Notes: generated by a model from the letters alone, not told the origin. A DNA stretch of 64,000 nucleotides from Bidens hawaiensis (GCA_021521415.1 JAIQDT010004240.1:1-64000), one strand, 5' to 3'. Positions 32,687 through 45,432 are shown, numbered from the stretch's first letter. A program made the numbers and translations.

Positions 32687-33909
32687 AATTCTTAGGTTTT
32701 TAATATAAGGAGGATATATATTTCTTACGTGTCAGTGAAGATCCATGTTCAAACCGGCCTAAACAAATGATTTTATAAATGAAGTGTTTTAAGAATTAGT
32801 TAGTTGATTGACGAAAATCTTGAATAATCCATTTGAAGGTGTTTTATAAGTAAGAGGGCATACTATTAGCATGGGAAGTAATTTGTAATTATAACGTCAA
32901 GTTTCTTTGAAGAAAGAAGTTCTCTTTATGACTTTCTTTCCTTTCATAACTTAGACTTGTTTTGGAAGCTATCTTTATCGATTAGAAGTTTACCTCTTTT
33001 GTGTCCTATAAAAGATAAAGACACTTCGATTTCTTTTGATCAAGAGTCGAGCGAAACTTGAATATTTTGATGAACTTGTTTGGTATAATTTTGATTTATT
33101 GTAATGGCCTTGTCCGGCCTTGATTTTGTTTGATTATTCTAGCATCTTGCTAGTTCGTTTTTTTTAATAAATGCCGCATTTCAATTTTTTTTACCTCTTT
33201 TCAACTTTCAAAATCAATGTTGTTTTCTCTCTTTTATTTAACTTTTTTTAAATTACTTATAAGGTTGCATATATTTTAATTAGAGTTAAGCTTGACGTAC
33301 CTCAGTTCCTTACTTGTCGTCATACCCCTTTCTGGAATCTAACTAATCTATTAAAGCAACACAATTTTATTCACATGACATTTAACTAGGCACTCCATAT
33401 AGGATGCAAAGTAAATGTCATGTCACTATTTACTATTATATTATGATCCACGACCCGTTTTTCTATTATAACCCATGGCCTATATATCTTTATAATATTT
33501 TGAAAAATAAATTATTGTGTGATACAAGTTTCAAACGTAAGACCTTATATATCAAACCAAAGGTGTTTACCAACTCCACTAAAGTGGTAATTGTGTTTGA
33601 TTTCTTGACTTAATATATATAAATGTGATTTCTCTTCAAATATAAAACCAAAATTATATATTTGTTAGCATTTCCATAACTACAATATCACATTATTTTT
33701 TCATATTTTTTTAGCACAACCATTTAAGATTGTTCGTTATTTCTCTTTTTATTTTAAAATATAATTTAGTCTTTGTAAATTTAGTTTTAAATTTGTGACA
33801 ACATTTTGTTATAAATATTATTTTTATATACACAATATTTAATATAACAATATCGGTATGAATGCTTTATTTTAAATAAATCATGAGCATCATATTTAAT
33901 ATAACAATT
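32687..33909. other. Intergenic, AT-rich
   Basis: No convincing gene. CCTATAAAAGATAAAGAC at about 33005-33022 looks like a TATA box followed by a plausible transcript start and could belong to an old LTR, but I cannot find its ends. Confidence 0.4.
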
Positions 33910-34255
33910 AGAAAATTTAGGGTTTTGAATGAAACATTTTTTGTAAAATAGTAATTTATGGAGTAAAATATCAATAAACAAAATATACCGCCACATAACA
34001 TACATAAATCCAAAAAATTAAATAAAGACAGCTTTGCAAATATCCAGTCAACATATAATATTTGTTCAAATGACAAACTTGAGCATATTGTATCTGTTAT
34101 ATGACATGAGCACATCTTATAAACTGAATATAAACAGTGTAATTAAGAAGCACAGTTGACACAACTGCAGGCCATGGGGACGAAAGAACAAACCCTCTAG
34201 CGCGCAGTCTATGCTATAATAGCAAGGCATGTTTTTGGATCGGAAGCCAAGGGAA
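33910..34255 (-). pseudogene. 3' fragment of the small cysteine-rich protein gene (duplicate)
   Basis: Closely matches 39420-39770. On the minus strand it keeps the C-terminal coding end (VCSFVPMACSCVNCAS, stop at 34143-34145) and the downstream untranslated region. Upstream of that it has deletions and stops, and the 5' part of the gene is missing. It adjoins the truncated end of GOLD copy B, so both were cut by the same rearrangement or by the repeat at 34262-34405. Confidence 0.78.
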
Positions 34256-34261
34256 TTTGTA

Positions 34262-34405
34262 ACCAGTTTCAAAGATCAATAATATAAACCGGTTTCTAAA
34301 CGGCGGTTAGAACCAGGTATAAACCGGTTAGTGGTGGACCAATTACTAACCGGCTAGGTTTCAGGTTAGAAATCAGTTAACCGGTTAGCTTGTGCACCTC
34401 TACTT
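34262..34405. repeat. hAT-like fragment at the copy B breakpoint
   Basis: Made of AACCGGTT words and ending TGCACCTCTA, the same type of end as GAGCACCTCTA at 36650. It sits exactly between the cysteine-rich gene fragment and exon 8 of GOLD copy B. Confidence 0.55.
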
Positions 34406-34427
34406 GTGAGTGAAGTTATGTACTTAC

Positions 34428-37403
34428 TTTGCTTCTATTGCACCGGCTTCCTCTGCTGTCACAAAGAAAGGAGAATTTGCAAACACTTCCCTATCAATCA
34501 AATATTAAACAGTTTCATCATCTACCAATATGCTAGACGTTATTCAGATGACACAAATTTCATATATATGACTAATATTAAAGTTTAACAAACTTTATAT
34601 TGCCAAAAATATAACCATTAGTTGTGGGAATTGGAATCAGTACCCAGTGAATTTGAGGAACCTTTCCAATTCAGATATGTAGACATTAACCGCTTCTTCT
34701 AAGATAGATAATTGATGCTTCTGCCTGTTTAGTTGAAGTCATCGAAACCAACCGCAAAATAGAAATAAAGTTAGATCACTAGTATGCCATCTAAATATTG
34801 GATCATTTTCAAATATCCCCTCAAAACATGGTATGATATCATATTTGCCAAACAAATGAACAAAATAGTAATATATTGAGTAAATATGGAATTGTAAGTA
34901 TTTAAAAATTGTATCTATATATACGAATGTAAATTCGTTGTTAGACAGAACAGAAATATACATATACTGTACTCACAATTTGACATCTTCGAAGTGCCAC
35001 CATGACAAAGAGAGAAAAAGGTGAATATTAAGCACCAATTTTGTAAGAGCATACATAGACGGTCCGTAGCGATACCTTTGTTCCTCCATTGGCCTAAATA
35101 TATATAAAGTATTTCGGCTTCAAATTAAGAATGCCAACTCATCCAAATTGGATTTGTTTATGCATAATTTGGAGAGAAAAAAAATACCCTTCATCATCAT
35201 TTATTTGACGAACAAAATCCAGTAGAACCTGCGGGACACCTACTAAGTATTTCACAATCGTCTTATAGACACCTCCAGCCGAACCCAACTGAGCTAACTG
35301 TCGTCTCCTGGGCACGTATATTATACATTTAATTAGAAAAAAAAAACACCTTTTATACAGCTACTTAAGCAGAATTTGGCCAATTGGTAATTAATTGGTA
35401 AGGAACCAATACAAGAATTGACAGGCATAACTTTTGATCCGTTTGGAGTTACATGCCCGTAAAATATGCTTCTAATATATCATCCATATTCAACCCGAGA
35501 ATTAAAGACCCAAGTGTCTTACCGCTCCATTTGTTGTTGCCATAACAGGGCATAACGATCGCGTATACTTCCACCAGATTTTATTAAAGCATCCACCTGA
35601 GCTTTCTTACTCTTCTCCGACCACTCTCTGTGCTTTCTAATCAACGCACCTCTAAAGTCTTGAGGCATATAGGTCATAACTGCGTATGCAACCACAATTA
35701 TCATTGTTTTTTCATAAAAACAAAAACCATCAAGAACATTTCTTCTTATTAGTGATCATAAAAAACCTGTGTTGAACACGCTTTCTGAATTCTTGGACTG
35801 AATGGACACCACAATATTCAATATAAGTTCACATTTTTCTCTTAGTTGTTTAAGAAAGCGAGCGAGTTCAATGTCATCAGGTGTTGATTGTTGTTGAAGC
35901 TGCTCACAGTTAAATAATATAATAAATGATGAATACTAAGTTACTAACATTTATAAACATCTTGATAGCCTAATGCTAAATATAATTTAGATGGCTTAGC
36001 TTCTTACCAGTTGTGGCCAATGAGAGGTTTCTAGCAACAAAATAATTTCTTCAATGTGCTCTCGGTTTTTCCACATATTCTCATCAATTATGCGCGGTGG
36101 CTGCGAATCCTCTTCTTGTACCAAATATCGTTCTCCTGAAACATATAAAATGTCAACATATGGAAAACTGAACTCATAATCAAATAACCAAATAATCAAA
36201 GGAAATCAAATCACAAAAATTTAAGGGAAAATCTTAAATTCAAAATCGGAGCTCCATATGAAACAACTCAACCCCCGAGTTGCGCACACTCACTATGAGC
36301 ACCGTAACTCAAAACAAAGCTAACGTTATTCCCCTTCTAAGTTGAGCCCAACCAATTGATCATTTTCCCTTACAAACTAGTTTCTAAACCGAACCGGTTA
36401 TTCAACTGGTTTGACTAAATCCGACCCGGCTTCAAAACCCAGCTTGGGATCCCGGTCCTATCCAGAAACCGAACCAAAACGCCCGTTTGTAATCGGTTTG
36501 AGAACTCCTCCATTGAAACCAGTTAAAACCAAACCAAACCAAACCGAACCGAATAAAAGCAACTTTTTAACCGCACCTCTCCTTTCCCCCTAACAAACCG
36601 GTTTTGACTAGCTTTGACTCGACCTGATCCGGTTTTGAGCACCTCTACTTTCTTAGGCCACTTTCTTTTATTTAATCGATCCAAAATATGAGTCTCAGTG
36701 TTGTAGAACTCGCTAGGTGCTATTTGGGCAATGAGGTAGGTGTAAACTTCAAGCAAGTGAATTAAGAACACGAACACGAGATCTGTAGAACTCTCTACAA
36801 CTCTTTTAATAAGAAAACAACAAACGAGAAAAACTTAATAATTAACTAACACATCGAACCAATGGTATATATAAACCCACGGCTTGTAATCCTATACTAA
36901 TTCAAATACATAATTTGAATCCAAAATAAATAGGATTAAATAAAATAAGACTAGCTTATCTTATAATAATAAACTAATTATTATATTAAATATTCTCCAA
37001 GATTCTAGGAGCCTTCAATCTAGTTTGGTATTGTACATGTTTAATAGTGGGTACTAGCGAATTGGAATTTTATAACTTTCCAAATATATAAAATTTTCAG
37101 TTTTAACTAATTTTAACCAAATAACGAGCAACTAGTAGTGCGGCACCTAGTCAGGATTTTTACAACCATACTAGCACCACCAACACACACGCTACTGAAA
37201 CTGATCATAAGTAGTTAAGTTGATAAGTAAAGCAACGAACCTTCAGGGAGCGGACGAGTAGTGTCTTGCAGACCAGCAGACAATTGGTGGAGTTGTTGGG
37301 TAAGGCGAGAGACGTCGTCGGAAAGCGGGGGGAAAGGGTGTTTATCATAATAAGAAGAAAGGAAGGCTCTGGTTATTGGAACCAGACTGGATACGGAGAC
37401 CAT
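34428..37403 (-). pseudogene. GOLD-domain-like protein gene B, exons 1-8 only
   Basis: Exons: 37241-37403, 36008-36135, 35767-35899, 35523-35679, 35188-35307, 34977-35093, 34644-34724 and 34428-34490. Each equals its gene A partner in length or differs by a multiple of three, with all splice sites kept. I see no stop in these exons. Exons 9-14, which encode the GOLD-like half, are absent; the sequence changes abruptly at about 34420. A transcript could encode only the helical N-terminal part. It may be a pseudogene or a truncated paralogue. Confidence 0.82.
36698..37130 (-). repeat. Possible copia-type solo LTR in intron 1 of copy B
   Basis: This block is absent from gene A. On the minus strand it runs from TGTACAATACC to TTCTACAACA with a TATATATACC motif and TTGGAGAATATTTAA near its start, as in many copia LTRs. 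The flanking five bases do not match, so the ends are uncertain. Confidence 0.35.
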
Positions 37404-38553
37404 TTTGATCGATCAAACGAGCATTCAGTTGATTGATAGCATTCAGTTATAAATAATAAAGTAATCAGAGGAAGAGAATATGCTGAGTTTCGAAGAAGAA
37501 GATTCGGGCTGCTGGACTGCTGGTGCTGGTGGAACGAGAAGTTAAAACCGTTAACTAACACTTTATTTATTTATTGACTTTTTATCGTTTAGTCTTCTTC
37601 TTTTTCCATTATTGTTGGAAGGAAGCTAGTTTTATTATTTTATAAAAGCTACTTATAATTAGGGTGGAGGGAGTCGTGTTCGGATGGTGGCTCACGGGTG
37701 GTTGTCATCGCGGTGAACACCCTGATTCTTGCCGTGGTGAGATTTTTTTTGAGGGGCAGTTCTAATACTGACAAAAGGCTGACACATATACGAGTAGTAT
37801 GAGCTATACGACTCGTATTAGTGGACCATGGTGTCCAAATAGCAAAATGGGTATTTGAATAAAGAAAGACTTTATCTGAGCATTTTTTTATGAAACTCAC
37901 GTTAACTAGCCAATGGCTAGTTTGTGTTTGACTAGCCGTTAATAGCGGCTATATTTATTTATTTATTTTTTCTTTAAAAATAACCAATTTTATACCCACT
38001 CTTATAAATTAATAGCCACCCTACTCCAACCATAAAAATGAATTTGAACTTTCTTCATGTATATCTTCCACCCGACGACGAAGAATCCTCCAACGACAGT
38101 AGTATCCCATTTCTGTATGATCTTGCCCGACAAGCCGAAGAAGACACAAGCACATCTAGTAGAAGAAACGACCGTGATCGCGAAAAAAGGTCTCCAAGTT
38201 CTATTGGAAGATTACTTCGTTAAGAACCCGAAATACACCTAAGAAATGTTACAAGATAGGTTTCGTATGTCGAAACGTTTATTTTAAAAATTGTAGCCGA
38301 TATAGAAGAAAATTTCGAATGGTTTCAAGAGAGTACAGATGCAAGGAACAAAAAGAGTCTTACGGCCTTACAAAAATGCATTTCAGCCGTTAAACAACTC
38401 GCTACCGGTTTAGATGAGTATTGTATGTTTGCATAAATAAAGCACACGAACAAAGACATCACATTCCGGGGATGTTGGGTAGCCTTGATTGTACACATCT
38501 CACTTTGGAGAATGTGTACTACCGAGTTGCGAGACCAATATATGAGAGGTGAT

Positions 38554-39301
38554 CAAGGGCGAAGCTATATGGGGACCTGGGGTGGCCTCGGCCACTGCCG
38601 TTTTCTCCGTTAGTAGGGTAAATTTCGCGATTTTTCTTGAAAATTTTTATAGGTATTAAGCGCGGTCACCCCGATGTATTTTTCCAAAATGCTACCGGTC
38701 ACTTCTGATTTTTTTTTATAAATATAATACCCCATCGTTTGTTTTTTTTTCTAAAACCTTGCAATATTTATATACAAAAGTTATAAAATGGTAGTTGAAT
38801 AGTAAAAGATTTGTTTTTAATTTTAGGTCTTTGCAATTCTTATTCTAGGTATTCACCCTTAGGGATGAGATTGGTACCGTACCGGTGCCGGTACCGATAC
38901 CAAAATATTTAGTTCGATACCGGTATTGAAGGTAAAATTTGAGATATACCGGTACCAAAACTCAAAACTTTGGTATCTATTCAGTACCGACAGTACCAAA
39001 TCTGTACCGATTTCGGTACCAGTATCAATACCGAATTTGCTTATCCCTACTCACTCTTCCTCTCACATCATCATGAATATTTTAAGTCTTTGTTGGTTAA
39101 AAAATTATTTTGTTTTTTTATTGTAAGAACAATTGTTTGAATAAATGAGGAAAAATTAGATATATGCCATATTGTTTGATCCGACCCGAATCGAATCACC
39201 GACCCGACCTGAATCACCGACACGAACCGAATCGTCGACCCGAAAATTTTTGAGTCCGTGACTTCGGTCATCTTCGTGACTAAGCCCTAGCTTCGCCACT
39301 G
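38554..39301. mobile_element. hAT MITE 1, inside the Harbinger remnant
   Basis: Perfect 8-bp duplication GAGGTGAT (38546-38553 and 39302-39309). Ends are CAAGGGCGAAGCTA and, inverted, CAGTGGCGAAGCTA. It carries a further nested MITE at 38870-39049. Confidence 0.85.
38870..39049. mobile_element. Nested small MITE with GGTACCG words
   Basis: Ends TAGGGATGAG and, inverted, TAGGGATAAG. Flanking 8-mers TTCACCCT and CTCACTCT agree at six of eight. The body is filled with GGTACCG and CGGTACC words. Confidence 0.65.
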
Positions 39302-39639
39302 GAGGTGATCATCCTTGTCCAACAGTCATGGTCAAAGTCGTTGCTTCAAATGATTTGTGGTTTGACATGCGTTTTGTATATTTATAGACGGTTAATGAGA
39401 AGAAACTATCAAGCGGTAAATTTAGAGTTTTGAATGATAAATATTTTTCGTTAAATATATATCTGTGGAGTAAAATATCAATAAACAATTATACCGCCAC
39501 ATAGCGTAAGTCCAAAAAATTAAATAAAAACAGTTTTGCAAATGCCCAGTCAACATATAATACTTGTTCAAATGACAAACATGAGCATATTTTATTATCT
39601 GTAACATGCACATGAGCACATATTATTATCTAAACAGTG

Positions 39640-40055
39640 TTAAGAAACACAGTTGTTACAATAGCAGGCTATGGGGATGAAAGAACAAACGCCAGAGGGT
39701 TTGTTCGGAAGCGCACAGTTGATGTCATAACAGCAAGGCATGTTTGAGCAGGTTTTTGGATCGGAAGCCACGAGACAGCACCTGCATTGATAGCATGTCT
39801 TGAATGGACTATACTTCGTTCCCAGCCACCCATTACCCGCCAACGTCCTATATTCGATCCCCCCAATTGGCACAGGCACGGGCAATGGCGCTGCAAACCA
39901 CTCCACCAAGATACACTTTGATAATATATCCATGTAAATCTAAAATAATTCGATATGATATAATTAAGGGGTAAAAAGCAAGATTAACAAAGATGACTTG
40001 CCTGAACTTATTAGTTTGATGATGTTAAGGATGAGCAACAGCAAAAAGAGTTTTT
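39640..40055 (-). CDS. Small cysteine-rich secreted protein (DUF7866-like)
   Basis: The main exon (39640 to about 39950) reads LPVPVPIGGIEYRTLAGNGW, then FKTCYQCRCCLVASDPKTC, MPCCYDINCALPNKPSGVC and IACYCNNCVS. The spacing of about eleven cysteines is that of a small plant family I remember as DUF7866, of unknown function. A first exon with a hydrophobic leader (LFLLLLILNII) lies at about 39998-40055. Its ATG (40053-40055) is out of frame with the leader by one base in an A run, and I could not make the exon phases agree. The copy may therefore be decaying. The 3' end is duplicated at 33910-34255; the 5' end and promoter at 48700-49320. Confidence 0.65.
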
Positions 40056-40059
40056 GGTG

Positions 40060-40955
40060 GCTGCCATGCCAAAAAATATCACAATTAAGAGAGGCGAAGA
40101 ATTAATGTATACAAATTCTTTGAAAAATGACACTAAATGAGTCAATATAACCTAAATTAGATTTTAACTGAATTTTGTTAAAAATTGTCAGTTTCTTATA
40201 TTTATGTAGTCGTTAAATGTATAATTAATTCCCAACTGATGATGACACTTTCCATTAATGTGTTTCTAAAACAGTGAAAGAAGACAACAAGCATAACCAA
40301 TAAATTTCGCATATAGCAATAATAAATGAGAAATATAAATGCTTCAATATAAATATGTGAGCATCTATCGAGGCAAGCCAAGAAACAAAGATAAAATCAT
40401 GACCCGGCCGGGTAAAACCCAAAATACATGAAATCAGTTTGGTAGTTCGGTTCTCGGTTTAATATATATGTTATATCAATGAATTCTATTACGAGATTAT
40501 ATATGAATACTGATAGTTACTTAAATATAATATGTGGCAAATGCTATTTAAATAATTATTTGAAAAGAAACAAATTTAGCATATTATGAATTTTTGTAAG
40601 CTCGATTTATAACCTAGTTTAATGATTTTTATTTTTTTTTGAACGACGAATATCTTTTTAACCTTTGTCGTCTATAGAACTTGAATCCAAGACCTTCTAA
40701 ACCCATCATACCAAAGGGCAAATGCGTTTAAAGGCTGTCTTTGTCAACAATGGTGAAGGATATTGAGGGCCAGGGGTGGCCCGGCCCCCTTGTTTTATCG
40801 CGCAACAGTGTAAATTTAGCCGCTTTTCATTCGAAAATGTTTATACGTTGTGTGAATTTACCCGTTTTCGGCCAAAAATTTGAGCCCGACCCCCCCATCA
40901 TTCGTGTCCAAGCTTCGCCACTGTTTGTCAATGGACCACCAACCCATTGGCTAGT
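40060..40955. repeat. Segmental duplicate of 48700-49320 (promoter region of the cysteine-rich gene)
   Basis: Colinear over roughly 600 bp, with blocks such as CTTCAATATAAATATGTGAG, AAGCCAAGAAACAAAG and GGTAGTTCGGTTCTCGG present in both. The 40748-40923 MITE is present only in this copy. Confidence 0.85.
40748..40923. mobile_element. hAT MITE 2 (same family as MITE 1)
   Basis: Perfect 8-bp duplication TTTGTCAA (40740-40747 and 40924-40931). Ends are CAATGGTGAAG and, inverted, CAGTGGCGAAG. The paralogous segment near 49288-49300 has the empty site with only one copy of the target. Confidence 0.88.
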
Positions 40956-41379
40956 TTAATAATATTGATTTAATGTAATTTAATATAATTTTAAATTATT
41001 TTTATTAGTAAGAAATTATGAGAATGCTTATTATTAATGAAAAGAGTTATAATAGATTGTACTCCAATAACCAATTAAATCTAAATCACTTATAGGTAAT
41101 CAATGACTGGTGTAGAATGTGTGAAGCAGAATGCACATTCAGGGTAAAAAAAACTTCAGGTCACTTTCAATGATCAATTTAAGATTCAAATAAAATAATC
41201 ATTTATAACAAGTTACAAAGAGCAAATTCATACAAAGCAAGCATGCTTCCTTCTGCTCTTGGTAAATTTAACTTTATTAAATAAAGATGAACAAACCAAG
41301 AGAGATTATGAAACATTTTTTCAAGACACTTTGGTTGGTTTGATTTTGGTTGTATTGTGAAGATAGATTAATGGATGTT

Positions 41380-43060
41380 TTACATGAAGTCCTCTTCAAG
41401 TTCCTGCAAGGATTTGTTGGTCGACGCAATCTCTTTATTGGAAGTCATTTTGTCGGCAACCATCAGATTCTTGTAGCTCCTCACCTCTGCTTGTCTCTCC
41501 TTTTCCAGCCTCTCCATTTCCTCTCGCCGTTTCTGCTCCAACATGAATTACTATCTTACTATTACAAACACATAATTAAAATTAATAGATGTATATACTC
41601 ACGTTGTCTCGCAGCAGCTGCTTCCTCTCTGCCCTTTCTGCTGCATTAACCGCTTCACGCTCAGCTAGACATCAACAACATGTAATTAGCATCACAACAG
41701 CCAAATCATTAACTTCATTTCTAGATTTGTTACTTTCATCCCAAAATCACACTTCAAAACTTGGTATAATATCATATCTACCAAAGCCAAATTTATGACA
41801 TTTGTACCCTTCCCTTATGACTTGCATTAGGACACATGACTTTAGAGTATTAAAAGAAGGGTATAATGGTCCCTCAGTTTATAAAATGTATTTATAATAA
41901 AATGGGAATATGTGAAACTTTTTGAATAAGTATATCTATACTTACTGTATTAAAATACATATAGAAAGGGCAAAACTGTCATTTTCTCAAAACTCTTAAC
42001 TTTAAGAGTTTTACAATATGTTATGCTTGAAGTACAACCACCTATTGCATGACGTGAAACAAAGCCCTGAATCCCGATTCAAAATCAAATATTCAAAATT
42101 CAAAATTCATATTAGACTGAGATCAGAAAGGACATGAACATGAACATGGGTGATTTTATCCAAAGCCCTGGCTTGTTGCACTTGCTTGTATTCTGCTTTT
42201 TGGTCTTTCAGAAAAAATATTTTTGCACATGTCCCGGAACAGCTATGAACCAAGTTACCAAACTCACTGCCTTTTCATGTGGCATTATTATTTATAAGGA
42301 TTTAACTTCATATATTAGATGATTACTGAAACATATAGTTTCAATTCTTTGTCTACAGTTAAAAATTTTCCTACTTCAAAATGCAAACTGCCTTTTGGTA
42401 GATCCATATACAAAAAAAAACAAGAAGAAAAAATAACGTTTTAACTTTTTTCCCCTTACGATTGTTGATTTTGACTTCTTTCATGGTCAATATGACGTTC
42501 AAAAAGCTCGCAGCTCGCTCGAAGTTCACTTGGAAAAAGCTTGCTTGTAAACAAGCCAAGTCAATTTGACTTGGTCTGTAAACGAGCCGAGCTCGAGACG
42601 GATATCGTGGCTCGCCCTATAACTGGCTTGTTGGCTCGCTCGATACACACACACACACACACAATGTATATATATATATACATTTAAATATATTGAAAAT
42701 CGCTATGTTTGTGGTGTATGCATATAATGTATATATGTGTGGGCCATCAGGGACAAGTGAAATTGCACAAGTTTTGACGTTATTTTACTAATTTCGTGAA
42801 AATAACGCTAAAAGTGACGGAAGGTTAATCAGGCATCATGTGGTAGCGTTGATAGCCGAAAGACAAGGGTACATGGACCAATCAGCTGATGGTTGATTGT
42901 TATGTGCCTTATGTCCAAGGCTTGATGCAAAACTACTATCGAGTCAGGGATCTCACCGGAGGCAACCTCTCTATTCCTACGGGGTAGAGGTAAGGTTGTC
43001 TACATCTTACCCTCCTCAGACCCTACCATAGCCTTGCTATTGGTGGGATTTACTGAATAC

Positions 43061-43093
<33 letters not shown>

Positions 43094-45432
43094 ATATATT
43101 GAAATAACAAACAAAATACAATGTTATAAATTCTTTAGTTTTTAAATTTTGAAGTACGTGTATGTTAACAAAAAAATTTCATCTTTTATATATATGAGTA
43201 CATGTAAAAGAAACTAAAACAAAAGAAAAAATATATAATAATAATAATAATAACGGGCCGGTTTGATGAGCCACAAGTTGGGTCAAACGTTTTACGAGCC
43301 GAGCTCTATTTTTTGCTTGCTTAAACAAGCCGGGCTCGTTCAAGTTTGAGCCGTACCGAGTCCAACCTGGATTCGGCTCGTTTACAACTCTACCTCATGA
43401 AAGTCAAATTAAGGAATCTGTATATCAGGCGTGAATCTGATTTTGCGAGAATTCTCTAGCATATGGTATCTTTTGTGTCTTATTCATTGTTTTTATTAGT
43501 TTCAGTAATAAGGATAACTATATGCTATGTAGACTTTTGCAGGTTCTCACTGAAAAAATACCAGCTGTGGGATAACATAAGGGGCACTCTAATCAATCAA
43601 TTTAAGGAACACGATTTTCCTGTTCATGGAGTCCTCATCGCAGCTTCTTTTCGTCTCCGGAAGTAAATCTGAAATCCCCTTAACGATTGATATTTAGATT
43701 GCTTAATTTTTTTTTTTGTAAAAGTTACTGTTGGGTTGCTCTCAGTGTTATTTTGTACACCAATTTTAACTCAATAACTTTGTTATATTAAAATTTTCAA
43801 TGGGCTATGGCTGCTGTAAAAGTTTTACTTGGATATCTAAAAACGAGTAAGGATATCTAACTACCATTTATGAAATTCAACCCAAAATAAACCAGATTTT
43901 AGCTACGTTTTGCAGCTTATACAATGACAGACTGTTTGGCTTTATATAGTCAAATTGTCAAAAATTATTTGGAGGAGTTGGAATATTAACTTTTTTGCCC
44001 TTGTCTTTGTATGTTTTTGTTTTCCTTTATTGTTATTTTTTTCCAGTTATTTTAGGTTTCGTGTTCTTTAAAGCTCATGCTTTCTTTTATCAATGTTTTG
44101 ACACCAATATTTTTTTAACGATTCAATGCTCCCGCCGCAGCGCGGGTTTCCTACAAGTTTGATAATAAAGTACCTTTCAGATCAGGTGTTCTTTCAACTT
44201 TCGTGCGGTTTAGCCTATTAACAACCTCGTTTATACGCTTCTCTACTCGCACGGTGCGGACCTGAACATTCATACAAACATACATACATACATACATACA
44301 TGCATACATCAATAATACAGAACAAAGGATCAAACAAACAGAATACGTGTACGTGTGCGTGTGAAATTTTGACTGACCGCTTTATTGTTGTGGAAACCAA
44401 CTTGACCAACATCCATAGACGGTGTCTTCTTTAAGTTTTGCCAAGGAGTATAAACAACATCAATGTTATTCACTTTATTTCCTGCCATGTACAAGACCAC
44501 ATTCAGCAAATACACACATGTTTCTACAGCCTGGCCCACATATTTATTTGAATATGAGTCATTTTTGAACACTAAAAGGTCATACGAGTAATATGACAAA
44601 CTTTAGCTAACTGGTCAAAAGCACACAAAATATGTGTTTGCAACTTTCTAAGTTGCTACTATTAGTAACACATATCATTAATCTAATATATTATTCAGTA
44701 GCACAAGATGTTTTGACCGGTCAAAAATATTGAATCAAACCTGGTTTAAATTGTATGCACATTTTTTTGTAATAGACTAAGGATGAAGGTAAACAAAAAT
44801 ATTTTTAAAGAAAAAGTGATATGGAGTTGCCTTGAATGGAATTTGCTTTGACAAGCTGAGCACAATCTTCAAGAAGGCCTTCGGAGATGTCATCAATTGT
44901 CTGACCCTTAAGTAGCCTCACATACACGTGGGCAGAAGACATTTTATCCACATGGAACCTGCACTAGAAAAAAAGAACCCTGTATGAAAAACTACATATC
45001 ATATAAGCTGGCTGCTGGTAGTGATTAAAACACACACACACATTTAAAAGTCTTTAACTACTAGAGTTCCTATCTCATCATTCTGGGTGTGGGTGTAATC
45101 CTTTGATATTAATTTGTAAAAAAGGTGGGTCTATTTTATCAGTAAGCACAAACAAATGTTGTTAATTTCTAGGTTTTATTGAAATCTCCCCAAACAAATA
45201 CAACTAAATACCCGGCCGAAGAGCAGCGTGAATTGAAATGAAAAGGCAAACATCCATAAAGACAAGAGATAGAGATGTTATGTTATGTTTTAATAACTAA
45301 ATGAAATAAAATTACGAACCAAATGTCTTCTGGGAAACCGTATTTGATGAGTTCTTCGTTCTCAAACTTGTCAAGACCCATGAAGATGGTGTAGTCTCCA
45401 GCTTCTGGCCTCGCTTTGAAGTAGAACACCAT
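41380..45432 (-). CDS. CCDC25: CCDC25 homologue (NFACT-R/DUF814 domain protein)
   Basis: Six exons: 45320-45432, 44831-44958, 44378-44481, 44174-44261, 41603-41664 and 41380-41532. They join in frame to 215 residues, the usual length of plant CCDC25 proteins. The N-terminal half is the NFACT-R type domain ([79 protein letters not shown]). The C-terminal half is a charged coiled coil ending [10 protein letters not shown]. Intron 2 has a GC donor. Intron 4 is 2.5 kb and contains a SINE and other repeats. The plant role is not known to me; the domain is shared with ribosome quality-control factors. Confidence 0.93.
42945..43095 (+). mobile_element. SINE, Au-like 3' part
   Basis: TCTATTCCTACGGGGTAGAG, GGTAAGGTTGTCTACATCTT, ACCCTCCTCAGACCCTACC and GGTGGGATTTACTG follow each other and end in a GAT tail (43058-43092). 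This matches the 3' body of the widespread plant Au SINE family as I remember it. The 5' Pol III promoter boxes are not clear. Confidence 0.65.
43058..43092. repeat. GAT microsatellite
   Basis: About eleven GAT units forming the SINE tail. Confidence 0.9.
44278..44305. repeat. CATA microsatellite in CCDC25 intron 3
   Basis: Six to seven CATA units, just upstream of the exon 4 acceptor. Confidence 0.85.

Larger units (their letters stand above)
37664..39410 (+). pseudogene. PIF/Harbinger transposase remnant
   Basis: Scattered coding similarity in order: LLEDYFVKNPKYT, QDRFRMSKRLF, and ALQKCISAVKQLATG with DEY after it (38180-38430), then GMLGSLDCTHLTLEN (38467-38515). An inserted MITE follows (38554-39301). 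It then resumes with HPCPTVM, VKVVASNDLWF (39309-39365). These are the conserved blocks of plant Harbinger DDE transposases. Several stops and frame changes make it non-functional. A possible left end, TAGGGTGGAGGGAG, lies at 37660-37674. Confidence 0.72.
42480..43410. repeat. Degenerate GAGCTCG/AGCCGAG-word elements in CCDC25 intron 4
   Basis: Two blocks, 42500-42640 and 43255-43405, contain the AACGAGCCGAGCTCGAGAC type of subterminal word. The second ends TTTACAACTCTA, like an hAT terminus. A CA run (42642-42661) and an AAT run (43228-43249) lie between. Confidence 0.5.

Noticed and set aside
44120..44158. Possible Helitron end (CCGCCGCAGCGCGGG followed by CTACAAGT)
   Set aside because: The hairpin is present, but the terminal CTAG/CTRR motif is not exact and no left end was found.
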